Shown: piece after piece, positions 16,548 to 24,354 of the stretch
How the letters are laid out: every line of letters starts with the position of its first letter
How positions within the stretch are numbered: the stretch's first letter is position 1
Assembly (NCBI GenBank): GCA_040235395.1
Contig: JBECKS010000085.1
Coordinates: 1-40,040 of the forward strand
From: JBECKS01 sp040235395
GTDB lineage: Bacteria; Pseudomonadota; Gammaproteobacteria; Pseudomonadales; JBECKS01
Reading direction: 5' to 3'
Length of the DNA: 40,040 bases
The notes under the pieces: model-generated
Databases searched by the model: none
What the model was told of the DNA's origin: nothing
Seen by the model: the letters and a program-made list of their open reading frames with translations, nothing else
Translations under genes and position numbers: made by a program

Positions 16548-17618
16548 TTAAAAACCGTATCGTAAACGCAGGTCCTGACCAAACTGACGAGATTCAAGCA
16601 AGTGAAGTTGATACCTATCTCGCATGTTTTCAATCTTGCTGATTTCCAACAAGGATCGTGCTTTATCACCTAAAATCACGGGCGCCATATAAATAAAAAG
16701 TTCATCAACCAGTTTTTTCTCAATCAATGCACCTGCCAGTGAAGCACCGGCTTCCACCCAGACTTCATTGATTTCTTTTTCTGCAAGAAGATACATAAGC
16801 TTATTCAAATCAACCTTGCCTTGTTCATCAGCATCCACAACCCAATCACTTGTATTGTCCAGACCAACCGTTACCGTTTCCGTCTGGAAAATTCTTGCAT
16901 CTCTTGAAATCCTGTTTTTGCTATCAATCACACAACATAATGGCTGCCTTACCGGAACACCATTTTCCAAACGCGCTGTCATGGCAGGGTTATCAGTCAG
17001 TATGGTTGCACTTGCCGTAAGAATTGCATCAGAACGTGCACGCCAGAAATGCACATCATTTCTTGCTGCCTCACCCGTAATCCATTTGCTTTCGCCATTA
17101 TGTAAAGCTGTTTTGCCATCGAGACTCATTGCCAGTTTCAAACGCACAAAAGGCAGGCCTACTTCCATACGTTTAACAAATCCAGCATTCAACTCACGTG
17201 CTTGCGTTTCCAGCAAGGGAGTAACAACTTCAATCCCGGCAGCCTTTAACTTCTCAAAACCCTTACCTGAGACATGAGGCGCAGGATCTTTCATTGCGCA
17301 CACAACCCGTGCAACTCCAGCTTTAATTAAAGCATCGGCACATGGACCCGTTTTACCTGTATGCGAGCAAGGTTCCAGACTGACATAAACACAAGCACCT
17401 AGTGCATCTTCCACTTTCTTTAAATTCTTTAAAGCAACGATTTCAGCATGTGCCTCACAAGCTTTTTCATGCCAACCTTCAGCAAGCAATTCATGATTTT
17501 TTGTAATCACGCAGCCCACTCTTGGATTTGGCGATGCTGTGAACAAACCTTTCTCTGCGAGGCGAATGGCTCGCATCATCATTTGACGATCAAAGCTGTC
17601 TTGCGAAGTTGCTGACAT
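16548..17618 (-). CDS. ribD: Bifunctional riboflavin deaminase/reductase
   Basis: Carries out the second and third steps of riboflavin synthesis: deamination of the pyrimidine and reduction of the ribosyl side chain. In 356 residues the N-terminal cytidine-deaminase fold has the zinc and catalytic residues HAEI (57-60) and PCSHTGKTGPC (83-93). The C-terminal DHFR-like reductase begins near 150 and includes RLKLAMSLDGKTAL and EAGASLAGALI. Its ATG overlaps the nrdR stop by one base (TAATG), so the two are coupled. Confidence 0.95.
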   Translation of the reverse strand: MSATSQDSFDRQMMMRAIRLAEKGLFTASPNPRVGCVITKNHELLAEGWHEKACEAHAEIVALKNLKKVEDALGACVYVSLEPCSHTGKTGPCADALIKAGVARVVCAMKDPAPHVSGKGFEKLKAAGIEVVTPLLETQARELNAGFVKRMEVGLPFVRLKLAMSLDGKTALHNGESKWITGEAARNDVHFWRARSDAILTASATILTDNPAMTARLENGVPVRQPLCCVIDSKNRISRDARIFQTETVTVGLDNTSDWVVDADEQGKVDLNKLMYLLAEKEINEVWVEAGASLAGALIEKKLVDELFIYMAPVILGDKARSLLEISKIENMRDRYQLHLLESRQFGQDLRLRYGF

Positions 17619-18082
17619 TATTTTTTCGATGTTTCTTTCTTGAGACGATCAATCTCAGCTTTGAACTCGCTGACATCCTGAAAACTACGATAGACAGAAG
17701 CGAAACGCACATAGGCAACACCATCAAGTTCCCGCAACACACCCATAACCAACTCACCAACCTGCTGGCTTGGCACTTCCCGTTCGCCACTTGCTCGCAA
17801 GGATTGCTTGATGCGATTTACAGCAGCATCAATCTGTTCTGTATTAACCGGTCTTTTTTCAACCGCACGCTGAATTCCAGAAAGCAACTTGTTTTCATCA
17901 AAGGGCTGTCTTGTACCATCAGACTTCACCACATTGGGCATGACTAATTCAGCACGCTCGAAAGTTGTGAATCTATCACCGCAAGTCAGGCATTCCCGAC
18001 GACGACGCACCTCACCACCTTCCGCTACAAGACGCGAATCAATTACCTTGGTATCAATTGCATCACAGAAAGGACAGTGCAT
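17618..18082 (-). CDS. nrdR: Transcriptional repressor NrdR
   Basis: Represses ribonucleotide reductase genes by binding NrdR boxes, with ATP and dATP sensed by its ATP-cone. The 154-residue protein has the zinc ribbon Cys3, Cys6, Cys31, Cys34 and the basic RRRRECLTCGDRFTTFER stretch. The ATP-cone follows, with VVKSDGTRQPFDENKLLSGIQRA. Length fits the family. It lies between glyA and ribD, the common gammaproteobacterial order. No nrd gene or paired NrdR box is visible in this window. Confidence 0.96.
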   Translation of the reverse strand: MHCPFCDAIDTKVIDSRLVAEGGEVRRRRECLTCGDRFTTFERAELVMPNVVKSDGTRQPFDENKLLSGIQRAVEKRPVNTEQIDAAVNRIKQSLRASGEREVPSQQVGELVMGVLRELDGVAYVRFASVYRSFQDVSEFKAEIDRLKKETSKK

Positions 18083-18099
18083 CGCTTGGTTCTCAAATA

Positions 18100-19356
18100 T
18101 TAATGTTGATAAACAGGAAACTGTTTACACAATTTGGAAACTTTTTCTTTCACTTCTTCAATAACTGCCTGGTTGTTAATATCGTCAAGCACATCAGCAA
18201 TCCAGTTCGCCAGCAATTCTGCTTCAGCTTCTTTAAAACCCCTACGAGTCATTGCAGGTGTTCCAATACGCAAACCACTCGTCACAAATGGCGAACGCGG
18301 ATCATTAGGCACGGCGTTTTTATTCACGGTGATATGTGCTGAACCTAAAGCAGCGTCTGCATCTTTTCCTGTTATATCCTTGCTAATCAGGCTTAACAGG
18401 AAAAGATGGTTATCAGTACCGTTTGAAACGATTTCGTAAGAACGCTTTTTCAAGGTTTCTGCCATCACTTTTGCATTCTTCACTACTTGCTTTTGGTAAG
18501 TCTTGAACTCATCTGACATAGCTTCCTTGAAGCAAACCGCTTTTGCTGCAATCACATGCATCAAAGGTCCGCCTTGACCACCAGGGAAAACGGCAGAATT
18601 GATTTTCTTCTCGATAGCTTCATTCGCTTTCGCCAGAATCAATCCACCTCTTGGACCACCCAAGGTTTTATGCGTTGTAGTGGTGGTGACATCAGCAATC
18701 TTCACAGGGCTTGGATATTCACCCGCAGCTACCAGACCAGCTACATGCGCCATATCCACCACCAGATATGCACCCACTGCATCAGCGATATCCCTGAAAC
18801 GTTGCCAATCGACAATACGTGCATAGGCAGAAAAACCCGCCATGATCATTTTTGGTTTATGTTCTTTTGCCAAGGCCTCAACCTGTTCGTAATCAATTTC
18901 ACCGGTTTCTGGATTTAAACCATATTGATAGGCCTTATACATTTTCCCCGAAAAGTTCACGCTGGCACCGTGGGTAAGGTGACCACCATCAGCAAGGCTC
19001 ATTCCCAGCACCACATCTCCCGGCTCTAGCAATGCCATATAAACAGCAGCATTGGCTTGAGAACCTGAATGAGGCTGCACATTGGCAAAGTCAGCACCAA
19101 AGAGAGCTTTAGCTCTGTTTATGGCAAGATCTTCAGCCTTATCTACATATTCACAGCCACCGTAATAACGCTTACCGGGGTAACCTTCTGCATATTTATT
19201 AGTGAGCACCGAACCCTGAGCCTCCATCACACGTGGGCTCGCGTAGTTCTCAGAGGCAATCAGCTCGATATGATCCTCCTGACGCTTCTCCTCCTCCTGA
19301 ATAGCTGCCCACAGTTCAGGATCAAAACTTTCGATGGTCATATCTTTGGTAAACAT
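18100..19356 (-). CDS. glyA: Serine hydroxymethyltransferase
   Basis: Interconverts serine and glycine with tetrahydrofolate using PLP, feeding one-carbon units to purine and thymidylate synthesis. The 418-residue protein is one longer than the E. coli enzyme. It has IELIASENYASPRV, the YYGGCEYVD region, VDMAHVAGLVAAG and the PLP lysine in TTTTTHKTLGGPRGG (Lys230). It leads the glyA-nrdR-rib operon, with nrdR 17 bases downstream. With serA and serC in the same window, serine formation and use lie close together. Confidence 0.97.
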   Translation of the reverse strand: MFTKDMTIESFDPELWAAIQEEEKRQEDHIELIASENYASPRVMEAQGSVLTNKYAEGYPGKRYYGGCEYVDKAEDLAINRAKALFGADFANVQPHSGSQANAAVYMALLEPGDVVLGMSLADGGHLTHGASVNFSGKMYKAYQYGLNPETGEIDYEQVEALAKEHKPKMIMAGFSAYARIVDWQRFRDIADAVGAYLVVDMAHVAGLVAAGEYPSPVKIADVTTTTTHKTLGGPRGGLILAKANEAIEKKINSAVFPGGQGGPLMHVIAAKAVCFKEAMSDEFKTYQKQVVKNAKVMAETLKKRSYEIVSNGTDNHLFLLSLISKDITGKDADAALGSAHITVNKNAVPNDPRSPFVTSGLRIGTPAMTRRGFKEAEAELLANWIADVLDDINNQAVIEEVKEKVSKLCKQFPVYQH

Positions 19357-19406
19357 GCTTTCCTCACTTTTGCGTTGAAATAGATGGAGATGGGCTAAGG
19401 GCGGCT

Positions 19407-19434
19407 ATTCTAACCGATTCAACCTATCTATAAA
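19407..19434 (-). promoter_or_regulatory. Promoter of the glyA-nrdR-rib unit
   Basis: Minus strand: -35 TTTATA, 16-base spacer, -10 TAGAAT, discriminator AGCCGCCC. This gives a leader of about 45 bases. The GC-rich discriminator is again of the stringent type. No PurR-like site is evident. Confidence 0.5.
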
Positions 19435-19471
19435 TACATTGTTTCTCAAACTAGCCTGAGAAAAACTCATC

Positions 19472-19501
19472 TTGGGAATTTGTCGGCGAACAAGCTAGAA
19501 T
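19472..19501 (+). promoter_or_regulatory. Candidate promoter of ettA
   Basis: Plus strand: -35 TTGGGA, 18-base spacer, -10 TAGAAT, followed by CCGCAC. It sits about 50 bases before the ettA ATG and back to back with the glyA promoter. Confidence 0.45.
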
Positions 19502-19553
19502 CCGCACAGTTTCACTCTTTTTATTTATTTCTTCATTCTTCAATTGAGGTCGT

Positions 19554-21224
19554 ATGGCGCAGTACATCTATACCATGAACCGTGTGGGTAAGACGGTTCC
19601 TCCTGGCAAACACATCCTGAAAGACATCTCCCTTTCCTTCTTCCCGGGCGCCAAAATTGGTGTGTTGGGTCTTAATGGCTCTGGAAAATCCACGCTCCTG
19701 AAAATCATGGCAGGCCTTGATACTGAAATCGAAGGTGAAGCCCGTCCACAACCCGGTATCAAGATTGGCTATCTGCCCCAAGAGCCCCAATTGAATGATG
19801 ATGAAGATGTTCGTGCAAATGTTGAGGAAGGCGTTGCCGAAATCAAACAGCTACTTCTCGATTTTGACGATATTAATGCCAAATTCGCTGAACCCATGAG
19901 CGATGAGGAGATGAATGAGCTGCTGGAAAAACAGGCAGACTTACAGAATGCCATCGATGCCGCCAATGCCTGGGATCTGGATCGTACCCTTGAAATTGCA
20001 GCCGATGCGCTCCGCCTTCCACCCTGGGACGCCAAGGTGAAGAATCTCTCAGGTGGTGAAAAGCGTCGAGTGGCACTGTGTCAATTGCTGCTCTCAAATC
20101 CCGATATGCTTCTTCTCGATGAGCCTACCAACCATCTTGACGCAGAAAGCGTGGCATGGCTCGAAAAATTCCTGTGCGACTTCAAGGGAACAGTTGTTGC
20201 CATTACTCACGATCGCTACTTCCTTGATAACGCTGCCGAATGGATTCTGGAACTGGATCGTGGTCACGGCATTCCTTATCAAGGAAATTACTCATCATGG
20301 CTGGAACAGAAAGAAGCACGACTGGAAATGGAAGAACGACAGCAGGCTTCACACAATAAAGCCATCAAGGCAGAACTTGAGTGGGTGCGTTCCAATGCCA
20401 AAGGTCGCCAAAGTAAAAGCAAAGCACGTCTTGCGCGCTTTGATGAATTGAACTCAAGAGAATTCCAGAGCCGTAACGAAACCCAGGAAATCTATATTCC
20501 ACCCGGACCGCGTTTGGGCGATTCCGTTATCGACGTAAAAGGCATCAGCAAATCCTTTGAAGATAAACTGCTCTATGAGAATTTAAGTTTTACCGTGCCT
20601 CCTGGTGCCATTGTCGGCATCATCGGGCCAAATGGCGCAGGTAAATCCACGCTCTTTAAAATCATCACCGGCGCAGACAAACCCGACGCTGGCGAAGTAA
20701 TTGTTGGTGATACGGTTAAATTTGCCTACGTTGACCAGAGTCGAGAAAACCTGGATGGCGACAAGACAGTTTGGGAAGAAGTGTCAGACGGACTCGACAA
20801 CATCATCATCGGTTCCTACGAAGTATCCTCGCGCGCCTATGTTGGTCGTTTCAATTTCAAAGGTGGTGACCAACAGAAACGTGTGAAGGATTTATCAGGC
20901 GGTGAAAGAAATAGATTACATCTTGCTAAGCTTCTGAAACAGGGCGCCAATGTCTTACTTTTAGACGAACCTACCAATGATCTGGATGTAGAAACCTTAC
21001 GCGCACTCGAAGAAGCATTGCTTGCTTTCCCGGGTTGTGCCATTGTTATTTCACACGATCGCTGGTTCCTTGACAGGATTGCAACACACATTCTTGCATT
21101 CGAGGGTGATAGCGAAGTAGAGTTCTTTGAAGGTAGCTACACGGAATTTGAAGCCTGGAGAAAGAAAACCCTTGGCGACAATGCGGGCCCTAAACGCATC
21201 AAGTATAAGAAACTTTCTGGATAA
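19554..21224 (+). CDS. ettA: Energy-dependent translational throttle protein EttA
   Basis: ABC-F ATPase that binds the ribosomal E site and gates entry of the first peptide-bond cycle according to the ATP/ADP ratio. The 556-residue protein has two ATP-binding cassettes without membrane parts. The first has Walker A GLNGSGKST (about 39-47), signature LSGGEKRR (about 165) and DEPTNHLD. The second has GPNGAGKST (about 358-366), LSGGERNR (about 447) and DEPTNDLD. The acidic arm near 95-130 and the linker with KGRQSKSKARLARF match EttA rather than Uup or YheS. Length is one more than E. coli EttA. It is divergent from glyA. Confidence 0.95.
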   Translation: MAQYIYTMNRVGKTVPPGKHILKDISLSFFPGAKIGVLGLNGSGKSTLLKIMAGLDTEIEGEARPQPGIKIGYLPQEPQLNDDEDVRANVEEGVAEIKQLLLDFDDINAKFAEPMSDEEMNELLEKQADLQNAIDAANAWDLDRTLEIAADALRLPPWDAKVKNLSGGEKRRVALCQLLLSNPDMLLLDEPTNHLDAESVAWLEKFLCDFKGTVVAITHDRYFLDNAAEWILELDRGHGIPYQGNYSSWLEQKEARLEMEERQQASHNKAIKAELEWVRSNAKGRQSKSKARLARFDELNSREFQSRNETQEIYIPPGPRLGDSVIDVKGISKSFEDKLLYENLSFTVPPGAIVGIIGPNGAGKSTLFKIITGADKPDAGEVIVGDTVKFAYVDQSRENLDGDKTVWEEVSDGLDNIIIGSYEVSSRAYVGRFNFKGGDQQKRVKDLSGGERNRLHLAKLLKQGANVLLLDEPTNDLDVETLRALEEALLAFPGCAIVISHDRWFLDRIATHILAFEGDSEVEFFEGSYTEFEAWRKKTLGDNAGPKRIKYKKLSG

Positions 21225-21263
21225 GAACTTATCTAAAAGAATAAAAAATAATAGGTATTGCTT

Positions 21264-21626
21264 ATGCCTGATAAAGAAAGAAGACAGTTCACACGCTTCC
21301 CCTTTGAAGGAATCATTCAGTTTTCTCATGATGGCGTTAGCTACCAGGCTAAGCTCGTCGATATTTCATTAAAAGGCGTACTATTTGAACTCAAAGAAAA
21401 CTGGGACATCGGTAAAGTTGAACAAGTGGAATTTCATTTGCTGATTAACGAACAGAGTCTTGAAATTTCTTTTACTGGTGACATCGTTCATATCGAAGAT
21501 AAGCGCATCGGTATCAGCATTGAACACATCGATATCGAAAGTGCCAGCCATCTAAAACGTCTGGTTGAATTGAATCTTGGTGATTCACTGCTTCTCGCCA
21601 GAGAACTCAATGCAATGTTTTATTAA
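21264..21626 (+). CDS. PilZ-domain protein (probable c-di-GMP receptor)
   Basis: A 120-residue single-domain protein. The PilZ c-di-GMP signature is present: the RxxxR element in ERRQFTRFPFEG near the N-terminus and DISLKG about 28 residues later. Such small PilZ proteins relay cyclic-di-GMP levels to motility or surface functions. The start at 21264 is chosen over an in-frame TTG at 21258, because the AGG site at 21253-21255 is correctly spaced only for the ATG. It follows ettA by 39 bases on the same strand and may be co-transcribed, though the functions are unrelated. Its partner cannot be told. Confidence 0.88.
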   Translation: MPDKERRQFTRFPFEGIIQFSHDGVSYQAKLVDISLKGVLFELKENWDIGKVEQVEFHLLINEQSLEISFTGDIVHIEDKRIGISIEHIDIESASHLKRLVELNLGDSLLLARELNAMFY

Positions 21627-21638
21627 AAAGGGTTTCTA

Positions 21639-21938
21639 TTAAATCGCTAGAAAAACCTTAATCACATCGCACAACTCATCCAGGCTTGCCGCTTTATTCT
21701 GCTGATACCAGTAATGGCTCAACCGTGCTGAAGATTTTACCAAGGCCAATTGCATCGCCTTGTCTTCATGCTTTTCAAGACCTGATTCAAAACTTCCGAT
21801 TAGCTGACTCACGACATTTGCCAACTGTTTCTCATCAAGCGGTTTATGTTGATCGGCCCATTCAAGTGCAAGCTTGGTACTCAGCTCAACAATTTGTGCC
21901 TCTGGATTCTGGTTAAAAAGTGACATCAACTCATCCAT
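21639..21938 (-). CDS. Small protein of unknown function
   Basis: A 99-residue protein I do not recognise. It appears all helical and is mildly acidic at the N-terminus (MDELMSLFNQNPEAQI). It has a central 'LIGSFESGLEKHEDKA' stretch and a C-terminal helix 'DELCDVIKVFLAI'. No signal peptide, cysteines apart from one, or known motif is evident. It is likely real: the ATG has AAAGGAG with about 7-base spacing, and it follows the nitroreductase gene by 27 bases on the same strand. It converges on the PilZ gene with 12 bases between. An imperfect inverted repeat there might act as a weak bidirectional terminator. Confidence 0.65.
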   Translation of the reverse strand: MDELMSLFNQNPEAQIVELSTKLALEWADQHKPLDEKQLANVVSQLIGSFESGLEKHEDKAMQLALVKSSARLSHYWYQQNKAASLDELCDVIKVFLAI

Positions 21939-21965
21939 ATAAATTCTCCTTTTCCAAAGAACTGA

Positions 21966-22646
21966 TCAAGAAAAAAACACACTATGTGAAATATCATCCT
22001 TGATGATACGTGTTTTGTTAGCAGGCACACTTTCATCTTCATAGCCAAATGCTATTCCAAAAAGAATGGCATGATGATCCGGAATACCCAGTATGCGTTT
22101 TGGAATATCTGGATAATGTCGCATGCTACCCATGGCGCAACTGGCAACACCATGTGCTGTCATGGCAAGCATTAAATTCTGTGCATACATCCCAATATCA
22201 ACCGCAACAGAAACACCAAAATGTTTTTCCATACAGATAAATGCGATATGTGGCGCATCAAAGAGCTCATGATTTCTAAGCAGGGCTCTAAAACGACCTT
22301 GTTTATCATCGCGAGCAATCCCCATGTTGTTATACAACTCCACTGCACAATCCACTTGCCGCTGTCTATATTCACCTTCATGTCTGGGTGTTTCAGGAAA
22401 TTCAGGACTGGGTAAGTTACCAGCGCTGACGGTTTTTACTAACTCTTCAGAAATCTGATTACGCTTTTCTCCTGAAGCGACATACACTTTCCACGGCATA
22501 ATATTGCAATTTGAAGGCGCCTGTTGTGCGAGATCGAAAATATTTTTCAAGGTTTCTTCTGGAACTGGTTTATCAAGAAAACCTCGTACTGATCGACGAG
22601 AACGAATGGCTTCCGCCAACGTCATTGCAGGGTCAAGTTGATTCAT
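21966..22646 (-). CDS. Nitroreductase-family FMN flavoprotein
   Basis: A 226-residue protein with the nitroreductase fold: an N-terminal AIRSRRSVRGF phosphate-binding motif for FMN, LAQQAPSNCNIMPWKVYV, and a late GVASCAMGSM and GIPDHHAILFGIAFGY. These enzymes reduce nitroaromatics, quinones or enones with NAD(P)H, and the substrate cannot be predicted. I prefer the ATG at 22646, with AAAGGA 7 bases ahead. The in-frame ATG at 22673 (AAGG upstream) would add nine residues. Flavin supply is served by the rib genes in the same window, but they are not linked. Confidence 0.88.
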   Translation of the reverse strand: MNQLDPAMTLAEAIRSRRSVRGFLDKPVPEETLKNIFDLAQQAPSNCNIMPWKVYVASGEKRNQISEELVKTVSAGNLPSPEFPETPRHEGEYRQRQVDCAVELYNNMGIARDDKQGRFRALLRNHELFDAPHIAFICMEKHFGVSVAVDIGMYAQNLMLAMTAHGVASCAMGSMRHYPDIPKRILGIPDHHAILFGIAFGYEDESVPANKTRIIKDDISHSVFFS

Positions 22647-22675
22647 ATTATTTTCCTTTCTTACTTCCTTCATTT

Positions 22676-23299
22676 TCAGCCTTCCATAGACATCATCAGG
22701 AAACCGCTAAAGGCCGCATTGCTTGGTCTTAATGATGCATCCACAAACATTTTCATGTGATTGATACGGTCTCGATATTCCTGATAAAAATCCCATGATG
22801 GTTTTGGCGAGTAATGCAAATCATCCATGGAAAAAGTCTTCAGTACATTCTTACATGTCGTGGGTTTGATGAACACTTCATAATCAGGCGAATAGTAAGC
22901 ACCAAAGACAGTTACGATAGCCCACTTGGCCAATTTTGCAGAGGCTAACAAATCCACCATGCGCTCAAAACCCACATCCTGCTTCTTGCTGTGCAAAAAC
23001 ATTTTCAGACTTTCTGAAAGGAATACCTTGTCTTGCGCTGTGAGCGAGTGGACGAAATCCCTGAATTTCGGTTTTTCGAAAACTGATGTCATGGAAGAGC
23101 GACTGACCATCCTGACCATATCTTCCACGACTGTTGAAGAATCCTTAAACGCATCTTTGGAAAATGCTTCTCGAGCAAAGTCCGTCAGCTTTTCCATTCT
23201 ATGTTTTTTAACCTGACTCTGTATTTCTGGATCAACAAAACCACCCGGGTAACGACTCAGGAAACGATCTTCAAAGGACTTTAATTTTTCTTCAATCAT
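22676..23299 (-). CDS. Protein of unknown function, coupled to htpX
   Basis: A 207-residue cytoplasmic-looking protein I do not recognise. It has no signal peptide or obvious membrane segment apart from one mildly hydrophobic stretch (LAKWAIVTVFGAYYSPDYEVF, about residues 122-142). It is rich in Lys, Phe and Asp, with the aromatic stretch 'LHYSPKPSWDFYQEYRDRI' near 160. Its ATG overlaps the htpX stop by one base (TAATG), so translation is probably coupled to the protease gene. The following nitroreductase is also close. The gene set htpX-this protein-nitroreductase-small protein may form one transcript. Confidence 0.7.
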   Translation of the reverse strand: MIEEKLKSFEDRFLSRYPGGFVDPEIQSQVKKHRMEKLTDFAREAFSKDAFKDSSTVVEDMVRMVSRSSMTSVFEKPKFRDFVHSLTAQDKVFLSESLKMFLHSKKQDVGFERMVDLLASAKLAKWAIVTVFGAYYSPDYEVFIKPTTCKNVLKTFSMDDLHYSPKPSWDFYQEYRDRINHMKMFVDASLRPSNAAFSGFLMMSMEG

Positions 23300-24147
23300 T
23301 AAGACTGCTGCAGTGCCGCAATTCGCTCTTCCAAAGGAGGATGGGTCATGAATAATTTAGCCATGCCACTGCGACCACGAATACCAAAAGCGGTTAGCTG
23401 TCCATCTAATCGACTTTCATTCTGACTGGCTTGCAAGCGTTGCAAGGCCTTAATCATTTTTCCTTTCCCAGCAAGTTCCGCACCACCTGCATCAGCCCTG
23501 AACTCGCGATATCGAGAGAACCACATCACGATGATGCTCGCCAATGCACCAAAGACCATCTGGAAAAATATGCTTAGCATGAATTCCATTCCTCGACTGC
23601 TGTTACCTCTAGTTAATGTTGAAGCTGCAATTCGCGCAAAGAAATAAACAAAGGTGTTAAGTACTCCCTGAATCAAGGTAAGAGTTACCATATCACCATT
23701 AGCAACATGACTGATTTCATGACCAACCACCGCTTCTGCTTCTTCCTCAGACATGTAACGAAGTAGGCCCGTACTCACAGCAACCAGTGCGTTATTCCTG
23801 CTCATGCCGGTAGCAAAAGCATTGATTTCCGGAGAATCATAAATAGCCACTTCAGGCATGCCGATACCAGACGCCTGTGCATGTCTTTCAACAGTCCAAA
23901 CCAACCATTTTTCCATGGGTGTTTCAGGGCTTTCAATAACCTGCGCACCCACACTACGTTTCGCAATCCACTTGGACATCGCCAGCGATATAAACGAACC
24001 ACCCATACCAAAAACTGCTGAAATCACCAACAAGCCAGCAAGCCCATCTCTCGGCAAACCTAATAAAGGAATAGCAATTGAAAGCACCACACCAAGTACC
24101 AGCATGATGGCAAAGTTAGTCGCAAGGAATAAAAGAATCCGTTTCAT
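23299..24147 (-). CDS. htpX: Membrane zinc metalloprotease HtpX
   Basis: Inner-membrane M48 protease that degrades misfolded membrane proteins together with FtsH. In 282 residues there are two N-terminal membrane segments (about 5-25 and 35-55), the zinc motif HEISH (143-147), a further hydrophobic pair and the third zinc ligand in FRADAGGAELAG. The C-terminal THPPLEERIAAL is typical. I chose the ATG at 24147, where MKRILLFLATN matches E. coli HtpX. A longer in-frame start at 24261 would add 38 unrelated residues. HflK and HflC, partners of FtsH, are encoded later in the window. Confidence 0.95.
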   Translation of the reverse strand: MKRILLFLATNFAIMLVLGVVLSIAIPLLGLPRDGLAGLLVISAVFGMGGSFISLAMSKWIAKRSVGAQVIESPETPMEKWLVWTVERHAQASGIGMPEVAIYDSPEINAFATGMSRNNALVAVSTGLLRYMSEEEAEAVVGHEISHVANGDMVTLTLIQGVLNTFVYFFARIAASTLTRGNSSRGMEFMLSIFFQMVFGALASIIVMWFSRYREFRADAGGAELAGKGKMIKALQRLQASQNESRLDGQLTAFGIRGRSGMAKLFMTHPPLEERIAALQQS

Positions 24148-24238
24148 GGATATAGAGCCTCTCAGTCTTAAAATTGTAAGTAATATATAGTGATTCAAAT
24201 GGATATTTAAAGTGTATCGCTGGATTAGACAGGTTATT

Positions 24239-24263
24239 TTTTGCTTAATTCCTTTAAGCAAAA
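24239..24263. repeat. Perfect 10-base inverted repeat upstream of htpX
   Basis: TTTTGCTTAA (24239-24248) and TTAAGCAAAA (24254-24263) around a 5-base spacer, about 90 bases before the htpX start and 90 after the radA stop. The T and A runs are on the outside in the wrong orientation for a terminator on either strand, so an operator or a simple hairpin is more likely. Confidence 0.5.
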
Positions 24264-24354
24264 CTTAATTAAATAGCCTGCTGTATCAGATAGGCATGCG
24301 TTGCACATGCCATTAACATAAACAGATTAACTAAGGGAAAGCGATTTAAATTTA

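Noticed and set aside
16768..17277. 169-codon open frame on the plus strand
   Set aside because: It is antisense to ribD, which has intact catalytic motifs over the whole region; no ribosome binding site and no recognisable protein.
20053..20451. 132-codon open frame on the plus strand within ettA
   Set aside because: Out-of-frame shadow of ettA, whose Walker and signature motifs occupy the other frame.
24148..24261. Longer htpX start with a 38-residue N-terminal addition
   Set aside because: The added residues do not resemble any HtpX, while MKRILLFLATN at 24147 matches the family start.
24280..24310. GGCATG/CATGCC hairpin downstream of radA as a terminator
   Set aside because: The stem of six pairs is not followed by a T run on the minus strand, so termination there is not supported.
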